Positions 27,105 to 35,096 of a DNA stretch of 64,000 bases are shown one piece after another. Under the pieces are notes generated by a model. It was given only the letters and a program-made list of their open reading frames with translations, was not told the origin of the DNA and made no database searches. The stretch is from Streptomyces sp. XY006. Lineage in GTDB: Bacteria > Actinomycetota > Actinomycetes > Streptomycetales > Streptomycetaceae. Where the stretch lies: contig NZ_NOKT01000022.1 of assembly GCF_002237655.1 (NCBI RefSeq), positions 1-64,000 on the forward strand, written 5' to 3'. Both the position numbers and the translations under genes were made by a program. Position 1 is the stretch's first letter, and each line of letters starts with the position of its first letter.

Positions 27105-28315
27105 GCCCGACCCGTGTCCTCGTCCTCAACTCCGGTTCCTCGTCGGTGAAGTACCAGCTGCTCGACATGCGCGACAGCAGCCGGCTGGCGGTGGGTCTGG
27201 TCGAGCGGATCGGGGAGCAGACCTCCCGGCTGAAGCACACCCCGGCCGGCGGCGAGAGCCGGGAGCGCGGCGGGGCGATCGCCGACCACGACGCGGCCCT
27301 GAAGGCCGTGGCCGAGGAGCTCGCCAAGGACGGCCTCGGCCTGGACTCGCCGGAACTGGCCGCGATCGGGCACCGGGTGGTGCACGGCGGCAAGCACTTC
27401 ACCGAGCCGACCGTGATCGACGACAGGGTGCTCGCCGAGATCGAGCGGCTCATCCCGGTGGCCCCGCTGCACAACCCGGCCAACCTCACCGGCATCCGCA
27501 CGGCGCAGACGCTGCGGCCGGACCTGCCGCAGGTCGCCGTCTTCGACACCGCCTTCCACACGACGATGCCGGAGTCGGCCGCCCGTTACGCGATCGACGT
27601 CGAGACGGCCGACGCGCACCGCATCCGCCGCTACGGCTTCCACGGCACCTCGCACGCCTATGTCTCCCGGGCCACGGCGGACCTGCTGGGCAAGGACCCG
27701 TCCGAGGTGAACGTGATCGTGCTGCACCTGGGCAACGGGGCGTCGGCGTCGGCCGTGCGGGGCGGCCGCTGTGTCGACACTTCCATGGGGCTGACGCCTT
27801 TGGAGGGGCTCGTGATGGGTACGCGCTCCGGAGACATGGACCCGGCCGTCATCTTCCATTTGATGCGTGTTGGTGGAATGTCCGCCGACGAGATCGACAC
27901 TCTCCTCAACAAGAAGAGCGGTCTGATCGGTCTGTGCGGCGACAACGACATGAGGGAGATCCGCCGCCGGGTCGACGCGGGCGACGCGCGGGCGGAGCTG
28001 GCGTTCGACATCTACATTCACCGGCTGAAGAAGTACATCGGCGCCTATTACGCCGTTCTCGGGCGGGTGGACGCGATCGCCTTCACCGCGGGTGTCGGGG
28101 AGAACGCGGCACCGGTGCGCGAGGCCGCCCTGGCGGGCCTGGAGGAGCTCGGCATCGCGGTGGACGGCGAGCGCAACGCCGTGCGCGGCGACGAGGCGCG
28201 GCTGATCTCGCCCGACGGCGCCCGGGTGGCGGTGGCGGTGGTCCCTACTGACGAGGAATTGGAGATCGCGACACAGACCTACGCGCTGGTAAATGGTTCG
28301 GGGAATCACACCTGA
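27101..28315 (+). CDS. ackA: Acetate kinase
   Basis: The 404-residue ASKHA-fold enzyme makes ATP and acetate from acetyl phosphate. The N-terminal phosphate-1 motif is VLVLNSGSSSVKYQ. IGHRVVHGGKHFTEP, FDTAFHTTMPESA and FHGTSHAYVS are family signatures, and FTAGVGENA closes the adenosine site. It overlaps pta by 4 bp. A short stretch around 27,850-27,890 uses unusual codons for this genome (catttgatgcgtgttggtgga), while the protein there is well conserved. Confidence 0.96.
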   Translation: MSPTRVLVLNSGSSSVKYQLLDMRDSSRLAVGLVERIGEQTSRLKHTPAGGESRERGGAIADHDAALKAVAEELAKDGLGLDSPELAAIGHRVVHGGKHFTEPTVIDDRVLAEIERLIPVAPLHNPANLTGIRTAQTLRPDLPQVAVFDTAFHTTMPESAARYAIDVETADAHRIRRYGFHGTSHAYVSRATADLLGKDPSEVNVIVLHLGNGASASAVRGGRCVDTSMGLTPLEGLVMGTRSGDMDPAVIFHLMRVGGMSADEIDTLLNKKSGLIGLCGDNDMREIRRRVDAGDARAELAFDIYIHRLKKYIGAYYAVLGRVDAIAFTAGVGENAAPVREAALAGLEELGIAVDGERNAVRGDEARLISPDGARVAVAVVPTDEELEIATQTYALVNGSGNHT

Positions 28316-28376
28316 GCGGCATCCCGCCCTTTTGTATTTTCCGCCAGACGGAATATTCCGCTGGGAAACAAACCGA

Positions 28377-28382
28377 TAGGAT
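28377..28382 (+). promoter_or_regulatory. -10 element for a leaderless pyk message
   Basis: TAGGAT ends 7 nt before the pyk ATG, so transcription should start at or next to the start codon. No ribosome site exists. The -35 region is not clear. Confidence 0.55.
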
Positions 28383-28389
28383 CGCCCCC

Positions 28390-29814
28390 ATGCGCCGTTC
28401 GAAAATCGTCTGTACTCTCGGCCCCGCGGTCGACTCCCACGATCAGCTTGTCGCGTTGATCGAAGCCGGCATGAACGTGGCCCGCTTCAACTTCAGCCAC
28501 GGCTCGCACGCCGAGCACCAGGGCCGCTACGACCGGGTCCGCGCCGCCGCCAAGGAGACCGGCCGGGCCATCGGTGTCCTCGCCGACCTCCAGGGCCCGA
28601 AGATCCGTCTGGAGACCTTCGCCGAGGGTCCCGTGGAGCTGGTGCGCGGTGACGAGTTCACCATCACCACCGAGGACGTCCCCGGGGACAAGACGATCTG
28701 CGGGACGACCTACAAGGGCCTGCCCGGCGACGTGAACAAGGGCGACCAGATCCTCATCAACGACGGCAACGTCGAGCTGAAGGTCACCGAGGTCGAGGGC
28801 CACCGGGTCAAGACGATCGTCATCGAGGGCGGCGTCATCTCCGACCACAAGGGCATCAACCTGCCCGGCGCGGCCGTCAACGTGCCCGCCCTGTCGGAGA
28901 AGGACATCGAGGACCTCCGCTTCGCCCTCCGCATGGGCTGCGACCTGGTCGCGCTGTCGTTCGTCCGGGACGCCAAGGACGTCGCCGACGTGCACCGCGT
29001 GATGGACGAGGAGGGCCGCCGGGTCCCGGTCATCGCCAAGGTGGAGAAGCCGCAGGCGGTGCAGAACATGGAGGACGTCGTGATGGCGTTCGACGGTGTG
29101 ATGGTCGCCCGCGGTGACCTCGCCGTCGAGTACCCGCTCGAGAAGGTCCCCATGGTGCAGAAGCGCCTGATCGAGCTGTGCCGGCGCAACGCCAAGCCGG
29201 TGATCGTGGCGACCCAGATGATGGAGTCGATGATCACCAACTCCCGTCCGACCCGCGCCGAGGCCTCCGACGTGGCCAACGCGATCCTGGACGGCGCCGA
29301 CGCGGTCATGCTGTCCGCCGAGTCGAGCGTGGGCGCGTACCCGATCGAGACCGTCAAGACGATGTCGAAGATCGTCACCGCGGCCGAGCAGGAGCTGATG
29401 TCCAAGGGCCTGCAGCCGCTCGTCCCGGGCAAGAAGCCGCGCACGCAGGGCGGTTCGGTGGCCCGCGCGGCCTGCGAGATCGCCGACTTCCTCGGCGGCC
29501 GCGGCCTGGTGGCCTTCACGCAGTCCGGCGACACCGCGCGCCGCCTGTCCCGCTACCGCGCCCAGCAGCCGATCATCGCCTTCACCACCGACGAGGGCAC
29601 CCGCAACCAGATGGCGCTGAGCTGGGGCGTGGAGCCGTACGTGGTGCCGTTCGTGAACAGCACCGACGAGATGGTCGACCTGGTGGACCAGGAGCTGGTC
29701 AAGCTCAACCGCTTCAACGCGGGCGACATCGTGGTGATCACGGCCGGTTCGCCCCCCGGCGTCCCCGGCACCACCAACATGGTGCGGGTCCACCACCTGG
29801 GCACCGAGAGCTGA
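28390..29814 (+). CDS. pyk: Pyruvate kinase
   Basis: The 474-residue glycolytic enzyme makes pyruvate and ATP from phosphoenolpyruvate and ADP. It begins MRRSKIVCTLGPAVDS, and the active-site barrel shows NVARFNFSHGSHAEH, DLQGPKIRLE, VIAKVEKPQA and MVARGDLAVEY. The B domain is present (about residues 70-165), and the C-terminal allosteric domain is complete, so it is full length. The leaderless-type promoter suggests strong constitutive expression. It ends at a large terminator shared with the opposite operon. Confidence 0.96.
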   Translation: MRRSKIVCTLGPAVDSHDQLVALIEAGMNVARFNFSHGSHAEHQGRYDRVRAAAKETGRAIGVLADLQGPKIRLETFAEGPVELVRGDEFTITTEDVPGDKTICGTTYKGLPGDVNKGDQILINDGNVELKVTEVEGHRVKTIVIEGGVISDHKGINLPGAAVNVPALSEKDIEDLRFALRMGCDLVALSFVRDAKDVADVHRVMDEEGRRVPVIAKVEKPQAVQNMEDVVMAFDGVMVARGDLAVEYPLEKVPMVQKRLIELCRRNAKPVIVATQMMESMITNSRPTRAEASDVANAILDGADAVMLSAESSVGAYPIETVKTMSKIVTAAEQELMSKGLQPLVPGKKPRTQGGSVARAACEIADFLGGRGLVAFTQSGDTARRLSRYRAQQPIIAFTTDEGTRNQMALSWGVEPYVVPFVNSTDEMVDLVDQELVKLNRFNAGDIVVITAGSPPGVPGTTNMVRVHHLGTES

Positions 29815-29848
29815 TTTCCGCCCGGTCCCCTCGGGGCCGTGCACGACG

Positions 29849-29885
29849 CCGAGGGCGCCCCCTGGATTCCAGGGGGCGCCCTCGG
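29849..29885. terminator. Strong bidirectional terminator between pyk and the DUF6230 operon
   Basis: A perfect 17-bp stem (CCGAGGGCGCCCCCTGG and its complement) surrounds a 3-nt ATT loop. It lies between two convergent genes and can serve both. Confidence 0.85.
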
Positions 29886-29920
29886 TGTGTGCGGCTCCCG
29901 AACGGGCTCTGGGGGGGCGC

Positions 29921-31282
29921 TCAGTCGATGTAGTTGTGCAGCCCGGGCACGTGCAGGGTCCCGCCGAACTGGCCCGCCTGCGTGACCTTCACGTTGGTGA
30001 AGTAGATCAGCGGGATGTTCAGCGGCGGCGGGTGCTCCGGGTCGAAGGTGATCGGGATCAGCCCGAGCAGGTTGCCCGAGATGCTCTCGGTGTACATCAC
30101 CGTGTCGCCGTCGCGGATCGTGGACGTCGAGCCCTTGGCCGCCTGCACGTGGTAGGTCTTGCCGGACTGCTTGTCCTTGACCGTCTGGTGGAGGTCACCG
30201 ATGTCGGTGCCGCCGGAGATGACGTACTTCAGGACCTTCTTGACCGAGCCGTTGGCGGTGCGCACCTCGACGACGCCCTTGTAATCGGCGCCCTTCAGCG
30301 TGAGCGAGCTGGCGTTGAGGTACCAGGGGTCGTCCGGCAGCGGCACCTTGTTGTCGACGCCGCCCTCGGCGTCGGTGGCCGCCGGGCAGTCGTCGGGGTC
30401 CGTGGTGGCGCTCGCGCTGGGGGTGGGGCTGGGCGAGGCGGTGGCCTCCGCGGCCTTCTCCGCAGCCTTGTCCGCGCCCGCCTTCCCGGCGGCCTCGGCG
30501 GTGTCCCCGGCGGGCTCCTCGGCCTTCCCGGCGCTGTCCTCGACGGTGTCCTCGGCCGAGCCGGCCGCCTTCTCGGTCGTCTCCCGGGCGGTGCCGGTGG
30601 CGTCCTCGGCGGGCTCGTCGGCGGTCTCGGACGCCGGGGCGGACGGGGTCGGGCTCGGGCTCGCCTCCGCCTTGCCGCCGCCCAGGATGCCGTCGATGGC
30701 GTCGCCGATGCCCTCCAGCAGGCCACCGCCGCTCTGGGACGGCGAGGGGGACGGCGTGGCCGTCGCGTCGTCGCCGCCCGTGGCGGGCTCGCTCGCGGAC
30801 GGGGCGGGCGCGGGCTCGTCCTTGTCGTCGGAACCTGAATCCGGCGAAGAGGAACCGCCCTCGCTGTCGTCCGTGTCGCCCGTGCCCGAGGAGGGCGACG
30901 GCTTCGGGGCCGTGCCGCTCTGGTCGTCCTTGTCGTCCGTCGCGCCGTCACTGGCCGAGGGGGACGGCGTGGGCGAGGCCGAGGCGTCGTCCTCGGCGGT
31001 CTTCCCCTCGTCCTCCAGGGCCGCCACGCAGTCCTTGTACTCGTCCACCGTCAGGCTCTTGGACGTCGGCGTCGCCGGGTTGGTGCTGTCGGCGATGGCG
31101 AGCGTCGACGTGAAGCCCATCCCCATGAGCACCGCCGTCGGCATCGCCGCCATGGCTATCGCCTTGCCGGCCGGCCTGTTGAACCTGGTGAACAGCGGCT
31201 TCTTGGGTGCCGCGTGGCGCGGCCCGGTTCTCACACGGGACGCCTCCACATCAGCCCCGTGGGTCACCTCGTCAGCCGGCAC
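29921..31282 (-). CDS. Secreted/anchored acidic low-complexity protein of the DUF6230/DUF6114 operon
   Basis: The 453-residue protein has a basic N-terminus, then a hydrophobic segment (about residues 38-62, KAIAMAAMPTAVLMGMGFT) that could be a signal or anchor. Residues about 80-300 are low-complexity Ser/Pro/Asp/Glu/Thr/Ala with several SPSPTPSAS tracts, like a cell-wall spanning linker. The last 150 residues form an ordered beta-rich domain (ASSLTLKGADYKGVVEV, LIYFTNVKVTQAGQFGG). Similar proteins are sometimes labelled HypF, which this is not. The GTG start overlaps the upstream stop by 11 bp, with GGGAGG 4 nt before it. Function unknown; probably an envelope protein. Confidence 0.8.
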   Translation of the reverse strand: MPADEVTHGADVEASRVRTGPRHAAPKKPLFTRFNRPAGKAIAMAAMPTAVLMGMGFTSTLAIADSTNPATPTSKSLTVDEYKDCVAALEDEGKTAEDDASASPTPSPSASDGATDDKDDQSGTAPKPSPSSGTGDTDDSEGGSSSPDSGSDDKDEPAPAPSASEPATGGDDATATPSPSPSQSGGGLLEGIGDAIDGILGGGKAEASPSPTPSAPASETADEPAEDATGTARETTEKAAGSAEDTVEDSAGKAEEPAGDTAEAAGKAGADKAAEKAAEATASPSPTPSASATTDPDDCPAATDAEGGVDNKVPLPDDPWYLNASSLTLKGADYKGVVEVRTANGSVKKVLKYVISGGTDIGDLHQTVKDKQSGKTYHVQAAKGSTSTIRDGDTVMYTESISGNLLGLIPITFDPEHPPPLNIPLIYFTNVKVTQAGQFGGTLHVPGLHNYID

Positions 31283-31835
31283 TGTGCCTCCCGTTCGCCC
31301 CGTTGGCCGGGTTCGTTCCTGACAGATCGTTCGGCGCGTCCACCGCGTCCACGGGCTCGATCACCGTGGTGTCGTGGTCCGTCGCCTCGGGAGCCCCGCC
31401 CGTGCCTTCGGCGGCGTGGGTGGCGAGCTGCCCGGCGGGCGGTGCGCCCGGCGCCCAGGCCACGGCCATCGCGCCGCCCACGAGGGCAAGCAGGAAGCCG
31501 ATGAGGAAACCGCCGAGGTTGGACACGGGGATGGACACCAGCGCCAGCAGGATGGCCGCGACTCCCGCGAAGACGCGGACGTGCTTCTGGAACCAGAGGC
31601 TGACGCCCAGTACGACGAGCAGCACGCCGATGATCAGGGACCCGGCGCCCGCGGTGGTCGCCATCGCCAGCGTCAGATGACCGATCTGGAGGTTCGCGTA
31701 CGGGAAGTAGGCGATGGGCAGCCCGCTGAGCAGGACGAACAGCCCGGCCCAGAACGGCCGCGTACCCCGCCAGGCGCGGAACTGCTGCCTCCGGAGAGTG
31801 AACTGGCCGCCTGCGGCAGGAGTCTCGGCGCTCAT
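31272..31835 (-). CDS. DUF6114-type membrane protein
   Basis: The 187-residue protein has four hydrophobic segments (about residues 28-46, 53-80, 85-103 and 105-128), starting with FRAWRGTRPFWAGLFVLLSGLPIAY. It matches my memory of DUF6114 proteins, always found beside DUF6230 in streptomycetes. The C-terminal 50 residues are polar and low in complexity. ATG 31835 has GGGAG upstream. It is the middle gene of a three-gene operon and may anchor the two exported partners. Confidence 0.82.
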   Translation of the reverse strand: MSAETPAAGGQFTLRRQQFRAWRGTRPFWAGLFVLLSGLPIAYFPYANLQIGHLTLAMATTAGAGSLIIGVLLVVLGVSLWFQKHVRVFAGVAAILLALVSIPVSNLGGFLIGFLLALVGGAMAVAWAPGAPPAGQLATHAAEGTGGAPEATDHDTTVIEPVDAVDAPNDLSGTNPANGANGRHSAG

Positions 31836-31879
31836 GGAAAAACAGCTCCCTGGTACGGCGTTGCTGTGGTGGTGATGTG

Positions 31880-31901
31880 GGCCGCGCGTGAAGGCGCGGC
31901 C
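31880..31901 (-). terminator. Intercistronic hairpin 2 (8-bp stem)
   Basis: GGCCGCGC and its complement flank a 6-nt loop in the gap between the DUF6230 and DUF6114 genes. Together with the larger hairpin beside it, it may attenuate or stabilise the operon mRNA. Confidence 0.45.
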
Positions 31902-31910
31902 GGAAGGTGG

Positions 31911-31943
31911 ACGGGCGGGGGCGCCACCGGCTCCCCCGCCCGT
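31911..31943 (-). terminator. Intercistronic hairpin 1 (11-bp stem)
   Basis: ACGGGCGGGGG and its complement form a perfect stem with an 11-nt loop, 10 bp after the DUF6230 stop. No U tract follows, so partial termination or 3'-end protection is more likely than full termination. Confidence 0.55.
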
Positions 31944-31953
31944 CATCGAGTGC

Positions 31954-32586
31954 TTAGTAGCACTCCTTGACACCCGTCGACAGCGACATCTTCAGGCCGC
32001 TGAGCTTGAAGGTTCCGGCGGTGGTCGCCCACGCCGTCTGCTTCACGTCGGTCAGGGTCGCCCGGTCGGCCTGCTGGGCGAAGCCGTACGGGTTCGCCGT
32101 CTCGCCCTTCCTCATGGCCGGACCCTTGGTGGCGTCCTTGGCGGCCACACCGATGTCGATGTTCTCGAACGTCGCGTCCGCGCTGAGGTCGGCGACGTCG
32201 ATGTAGAGGTTCTGCGCCTCCACCGGCTTCGCACCCTGACCCGCACGCAGGATCAGGCTGACGTTCCCGAGCACCGGAATGTTCGGGGTGACGACCGACT
32301 GGCACAGGTTCTTGATCGTCGCCGACTTGAACGACGAGACCGCGACCGGGTGCACCGACTTCTTGCCGTCGAGCGTGTATCCCTCGTCGAGGGCGCCGTA
32401 CTGCGAGAAGCCCTCACCGACGAGCTGGTCGGTCGTGACCTTGAACGACTGGCCGGAGACGCTGAACGACGCGGCGAGAGCGCCCTGCGCGAGGGCGACA
32501 CCTATCGCAGCCGTGGCGGCGACGCTGGGCACCATGACCACAGCGAACCGCTTCCATCTGGTCCCGCCACGCACCTGGGACTCCAT
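31954..32586 (-). CDS. DUF6230 family exported protein
   Basis: The 210-residue protein has a basic start and a hydrophobic segment (FAVVMVPSVAATAAIGVALAQGALAA, about residues 11-38) that looks like a signal peptide or N-terminal anchor. The remaining ~170 residues are a beta-rich domain (FSVSGQSFKVTTDQLVGEGF, NLYIDVADLSADATFENI) ending in ECY. Relatives are often mislabelled cholesterol esterase, but no catalytic triad is visible. ATG 32586 has AAGGAGG 5 nt upstream; an ATG at 32610 is in frame but weaker. It heads the operon behind a long untranslated leader. Confidence 0.85.
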   Translation of the reverse strand: MESQVRGGTRWKRFAVVMVPSVAATAAIGVALAQGALAASFSVSGQSFKVTTDQLVGEGFSQYGALDEGYTLDGKKSVHPVAVSSFKSATIKNLCQSVVTPNIPVLGNVSLILRAGQGAKPVEAQNLYIDVADLSADATFENIDIGVAAKDATKGPAMRKGETANPYGFAQQADRATLTDVKQTAWATTAGTFKLSGLKMSLSTGVKECY

Positions 32587-32786
32587 ATTTCCTCCTTCTC
32601 GGACGTACATCTCCTGTCCTGGCTCGCCCCGAGTCGCGGCTCAGCCGGGCAGGGATGGGAGAAGTGCTACGTCCTCGGGAAGGAGAGCGCCTGCACTCGG
32701 CGGCGCAACTAGCGCCCGAATCACCGGCGATCACCCCCGAGCGACAACCACTGGTCGCGCCTGACACGCATCACGCACAACCCTGC

Positions 32787-32853
32787 TGGACAGGCTTCAC
32801 CGAGTGGGCGAAGACCCCCCTGTCCAAGAGCCGGCGCCACTGCCGCCGGCTCT
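32787..32853. other. Two abutting hairpins in the DUF6230 leader region
   Basis: TGGACAGG (32787-32794) pairs with CCTGTCCA (32819-32826), with an inner CTTC/GAAG stem. The next base starts AGAGCCGGCG (32827-32836), which pairs perfectly with CGCCGGCTCT (32844-32853). Coaxially stacked hairpins of this kind suggest a folded regulatory RNA, but no known riboswitch pattern was recognised. Confidence 0.5.
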
Positions 32854-32962
32854 GCTCGGTGGGGACCCAGGACGTCCCGCGACCCAACCGGCTGCCGGGG
32901 TACGGGATTGGACCGAGCGTGGCCGATCGTGGTGCATTCTCGCCGCCCGCACAAGGGGGTTC

Positions 32963-33107
32963 GTTACTCGCTAGTAACGGGGGGATAACCGAACAACGAC
33001 CCATCGGTCTCGGTCGGCGACACAGGGTGGCTCGGAGTGGCGGTACAAAGCTGTTGATCGCTGGACAGAATCCGACAGATCAACGCCGATGACTTACTCG
33101 CAGTAAC
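32963..33107. promoter_or_regulatory. Two related palindromes, likely operators
   Basis: GTTACT-CGCT-AGTAAC (32963-32978) and TTACT-CGC-AGTAA (33094-33106) share the same arms and core. They lie 131 bp apart upstream of the DUF6230 operon. The form suits a TetR-family dimer. Confidence 0.55.
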
Positions 33108-33108
33108 A

Positions 33109-33146
33109 GCGGCCGCGATTACCAAGTTTTGGTAAAGCGCGGCCGC
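33109..33146 (-). terminator. Hairpin downstream of the thioredoxin-TPR gene
   Basis: GCGGCCGCGATTACCAA pairs with the segment ending at 33146, with one mismatch/bulge and a 2-4 nt loop. It lies about 60 bp after the stop of the leftward gene and has no U tract. Confidence 0.55.
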
Positions 33147-33208
33147 AGTGACACTCTTCGGGCGAACTTTTCACGCGGACCCCACGGGCCCGCGCGTTTA
33201 ACGACTGG

Positions 33209-34183
33209 TCAGAACAGGGCGCGCGCCAGGGCCCGGCGCGCCGCGATCACCCGCGGATCCTCGGGTCCGACCACCTCGAACAGCTCCAGCAGCCGCATCC
33301 GCACGGTGTCCCGGTCGTCACCCACCGTGCGCTGCACGGTCTCGATGAGCCGGCCGAAGGCGTCCTCGACGTGGCCGCCCACCAGGTCCAGGTCGGCGGC
33401 GGCGATCTGCGCCTGCACGTCCGCCGGCTTCTCGGCCGCCTCCTTGCGCACCCGCTGCGGGTCGACACCCTGCACGCGCTGCAGCAACTCGGCCTGCGCG
33501 AGGCCCAGTTTGGCCTCCTCGTTGCCCGGGTCCTCGTTCAGCACGTTCCGGTACGCCTGGACGGCACCGCCCAGGTCACCCGAGTCCAGCGCCTGCACGG
33601 CGGCTTCGAGGAGTCCGTCGTGCGGGCCGGCCGGCCGCTCGGGGGCTGCCGGGGCGCCGCCGGGCTCGGCTTCGGGGTCTACGGTGAGGCCGGTCAGGCC
33701 GAAGCGCTGCTCGGCGACCTGCACCAGCTGGTCCAGGGTCTGCCGGATCTGCGCCTCGCCCGCGGCACCCTGGAAGAGCGGCAGCGCCTGACCCGCGACG
33801 ACCGCGAAGACCGCCGGGATCCCCTGGATGCCGAACTGCTGCATCAGCATCTGGTTGGCGTCGACGTCGATCTTGGCGAGCAGGATGCGGCCGTTGTACT
33901 CGACGGCCAGCCGCTCCAGGACCGGGCTCAGCTGCTTGCAGGGCTGACACCACTCGGCCCAGAAGTCGATGACGACCGGTACCTCGGCGGACCGCTGCAG
34001 GACGTCCCGCTCGAACCCCGCCTCGTCGACGTCGATGACGAGATCGGCCGGGGAGATCGCCCCCGCCCCGCCCTCACGGGCTGCTTGGGCGCGCGCCTGC
34101 TCCGCCTTCGCCTTGGCCTCCTGGGCCGCCTTCACCGCGGCGAGGTCGACGACTCCGCTCATGGACATGTTCCGTGGCTGCAT
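33209..34183 (-). CDS. Thioredoxin-TPR protein (CnoX/YbbN-like)
   Basis: The 324-residue protein has an Ala/Lys-rich N-terminal helix, a thioredoxin domain with Cys79-Gln-Pro-Cys82 in FWAEWCQPCKQLSP, and a C-terminal helical region with TPR-like repeats (AVQALDSGDLGGAVQAYRNVLNEDPGNEEAKLGLAQAELL). The order matches CnoX co-chaperones, which protect substrates from oxidation and pass them to chaperonin. ATG 34183 has GGGGGAGG 8 nt upstream; the 29 codons before it in frame are not supported. The cysteine pair suggests it is redox-active, unlike E. coli CnoX, which lacks a CxxC pair. Confidence 0.88.
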   Translation of the reverse strand: MQPRNMSMSGVVDLAAVKAAQEAKAKAEQARAQAAREGGAGAISPADLVIDVDEAGFERDVLQRSAEVPVVIDFWAEWCQPCKQLSPVLERLAVEYNGRILLAKIDVDANQMLMQQFGIQGIPAVFAVVAGQALPLFQGAAGEAQIRQTLDQLVQVAEQRFGLTGLTVDPEAEPGGAPAAPERPAGPHDGLLEAAVQALDSGDLGGAVQAYRNVLNEDPGNEEAKLGLAQAELLQRVQGVDPQRVRKEAAEKPADVQAQIAAADLDLVGGHVEDAFGRLIETVQRTVGDDRDTVRMRLLELFEVVGPEDPRVIAARRALARALF

Positions 34184-34315
34184 GCGTCTATCCTCCCCCG
34201 TACTGCGCGCGCGTGTGAAAAACGGTGTGAAAGCAAGGCCGGTCGGGTGCCCATGGCGCCGGGTCCCCACCCCACGCCGTGCGTGCGAGGCCCGTGTACG
34301 TCCCTCACGGGCTTT

Positions 34316-34332
34316 CGCTACGAGTCGTAGCG
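34316..34332. promoter_or_regulatory. Perfect 17-bp palindrome between trx-TPR and tetR
   Basis: CGCTACGA-G-TCGTAGCG is an exact dyad 87 bp before the tetR start, in the divergent promoter region. It is a probable TetR operator. Confidence 0.6.
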
Positions 34333-34418
34333 TAATGCCATGCCGCGCTCCCTGGACACCACCCCTCGGTGATCTCCCTCACGGGGCCGCACGGGAACCG
34401 CCGGTTTATGGTCGGGAC

Positions 34419-35054
34419 ATGCACAGCCGCAGCCCAGCCAGCCGCACCGGGCGCCCGCGCAGCGCCGCGGCGGACGCCGCGATCCTGGCCGCCACCCGGG
34501 AGGCGCTCGTGGACCTGGGCTGGTCCAAGCTCACGCTGGGGGACGTCGCGACGCGCGCGGGGGTGGCGAAGACGACGCTCTACCGCCGCTGGGCGGGCAA
34601 GAACGAACTGGTCGTCGACGCGGTGGCGGAACTCTTCGACGCCCTGGAACTCCCCGACCGCGGCTCCCTGGCGGCGGACATCGAGGGCGTGGTCCTGCAG
34701 TTCGCCGCGATCCTGGCCCTCCCCGAGGCGAAGAGCGGCCTGATGGCGGTGGTGGCGGAGGCCACCCGGGACGACGCCCTGCGCGAACGCGTCCGCGCCT
34801 CGGTCGTCGACCGCCAGAAACGCCTGGTCCTGGAGGGCCGCGCCCGGGCCCAGGCGAGAGGCGAACTCCCGCCGGAACCGGATCCCGGGGCGGCCGCCCG
34901 CACGGCGGACCTGATCTTCGACATGGTGGCGGGCGCGGTGGTGCACCGCACCCTGGTGAGCGGACAGCCGGTCGACGAGGAGTGGGTCCGCGGCTTCACC
35001 CAGGTGCTGCTGCGGGGACTGACGGCGCAGTCCACGCGCCCGGTGGCCGGCTGA
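34419..35054 (+). CDS. TetR-family transcriptional regulator
   Basis: The 211-residue protein has the TetR helix-turn-helix LTLGDVATRAGVAKTTLYRRWAGKNELVVDAV near residues 35-66 and a C-terminal ligand domain containing ARTADLIFDMVAGAVVHRTLV, of the AcrR-like C-terminal type. TATGGT ends 6 bp before the ATG and no ribosome site is visible, which suggests a leaderless message. It is divergent from the thioredoxin-TPR gene across a perfect palindrome. The target is probably itself and that neighbour. Confidence 0.9.
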   Translation: MHSRSPASRTGRPRSAAADAAILAATREALVDLGWSKLTLGDVATRAGVAKTTLYRRWAGKNELVVDAVAELFDALELPDRGSLAADIEGVVLQFAAILALPEAKSGLMAVVAEATRDDALRERVRASVVDRQKRLVLEGRARAQARGELPPEPDPGAAARTADLIFDMVAGAVVHRTLVSGQPVDEEWVRGFTQVLLRGLTAQSTRPVAG

Positions 35055-35096
35055 GCCGTGCCCGCCCGCCTCCGGGCGCGCGGTGTGCGGCCTCGC

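Larger units (their letters stand above)
32587..33208. other. Long intergenic region and probable structured leader of the DUF6230 operon
   Basis: About 620 bp without a convincing gene, less GC-rich than its surroundings in the right half. It holds tandem hairpins at 32787-32853, paired TTACT/AGTAA palindromes at 32963 and 33094, and a large hairpin at 33109-33146. No promoter with both boxes could be fixed. If transcription starts near the palindromes the leader would exceed 350 nt. Confidence 0.5.

Noticed and set aside
31954..32586. Cholesterol esterase
   Set aside because: No Ser-His-Asp triad or GxSxG motif; the exported beta-rich domain fits DUF6230.
32590..32960. c-di-AMP (ydaO) or cobalamin riboswitch in the DUF6230 leader
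   Set aside because: The conserved cores I know for these classes are not present on either strand.
32655..33092. 145-residue frame in the large intergenic region
   Set aside because: No ribosome site, poor third-position GC and no recognisable protein features.
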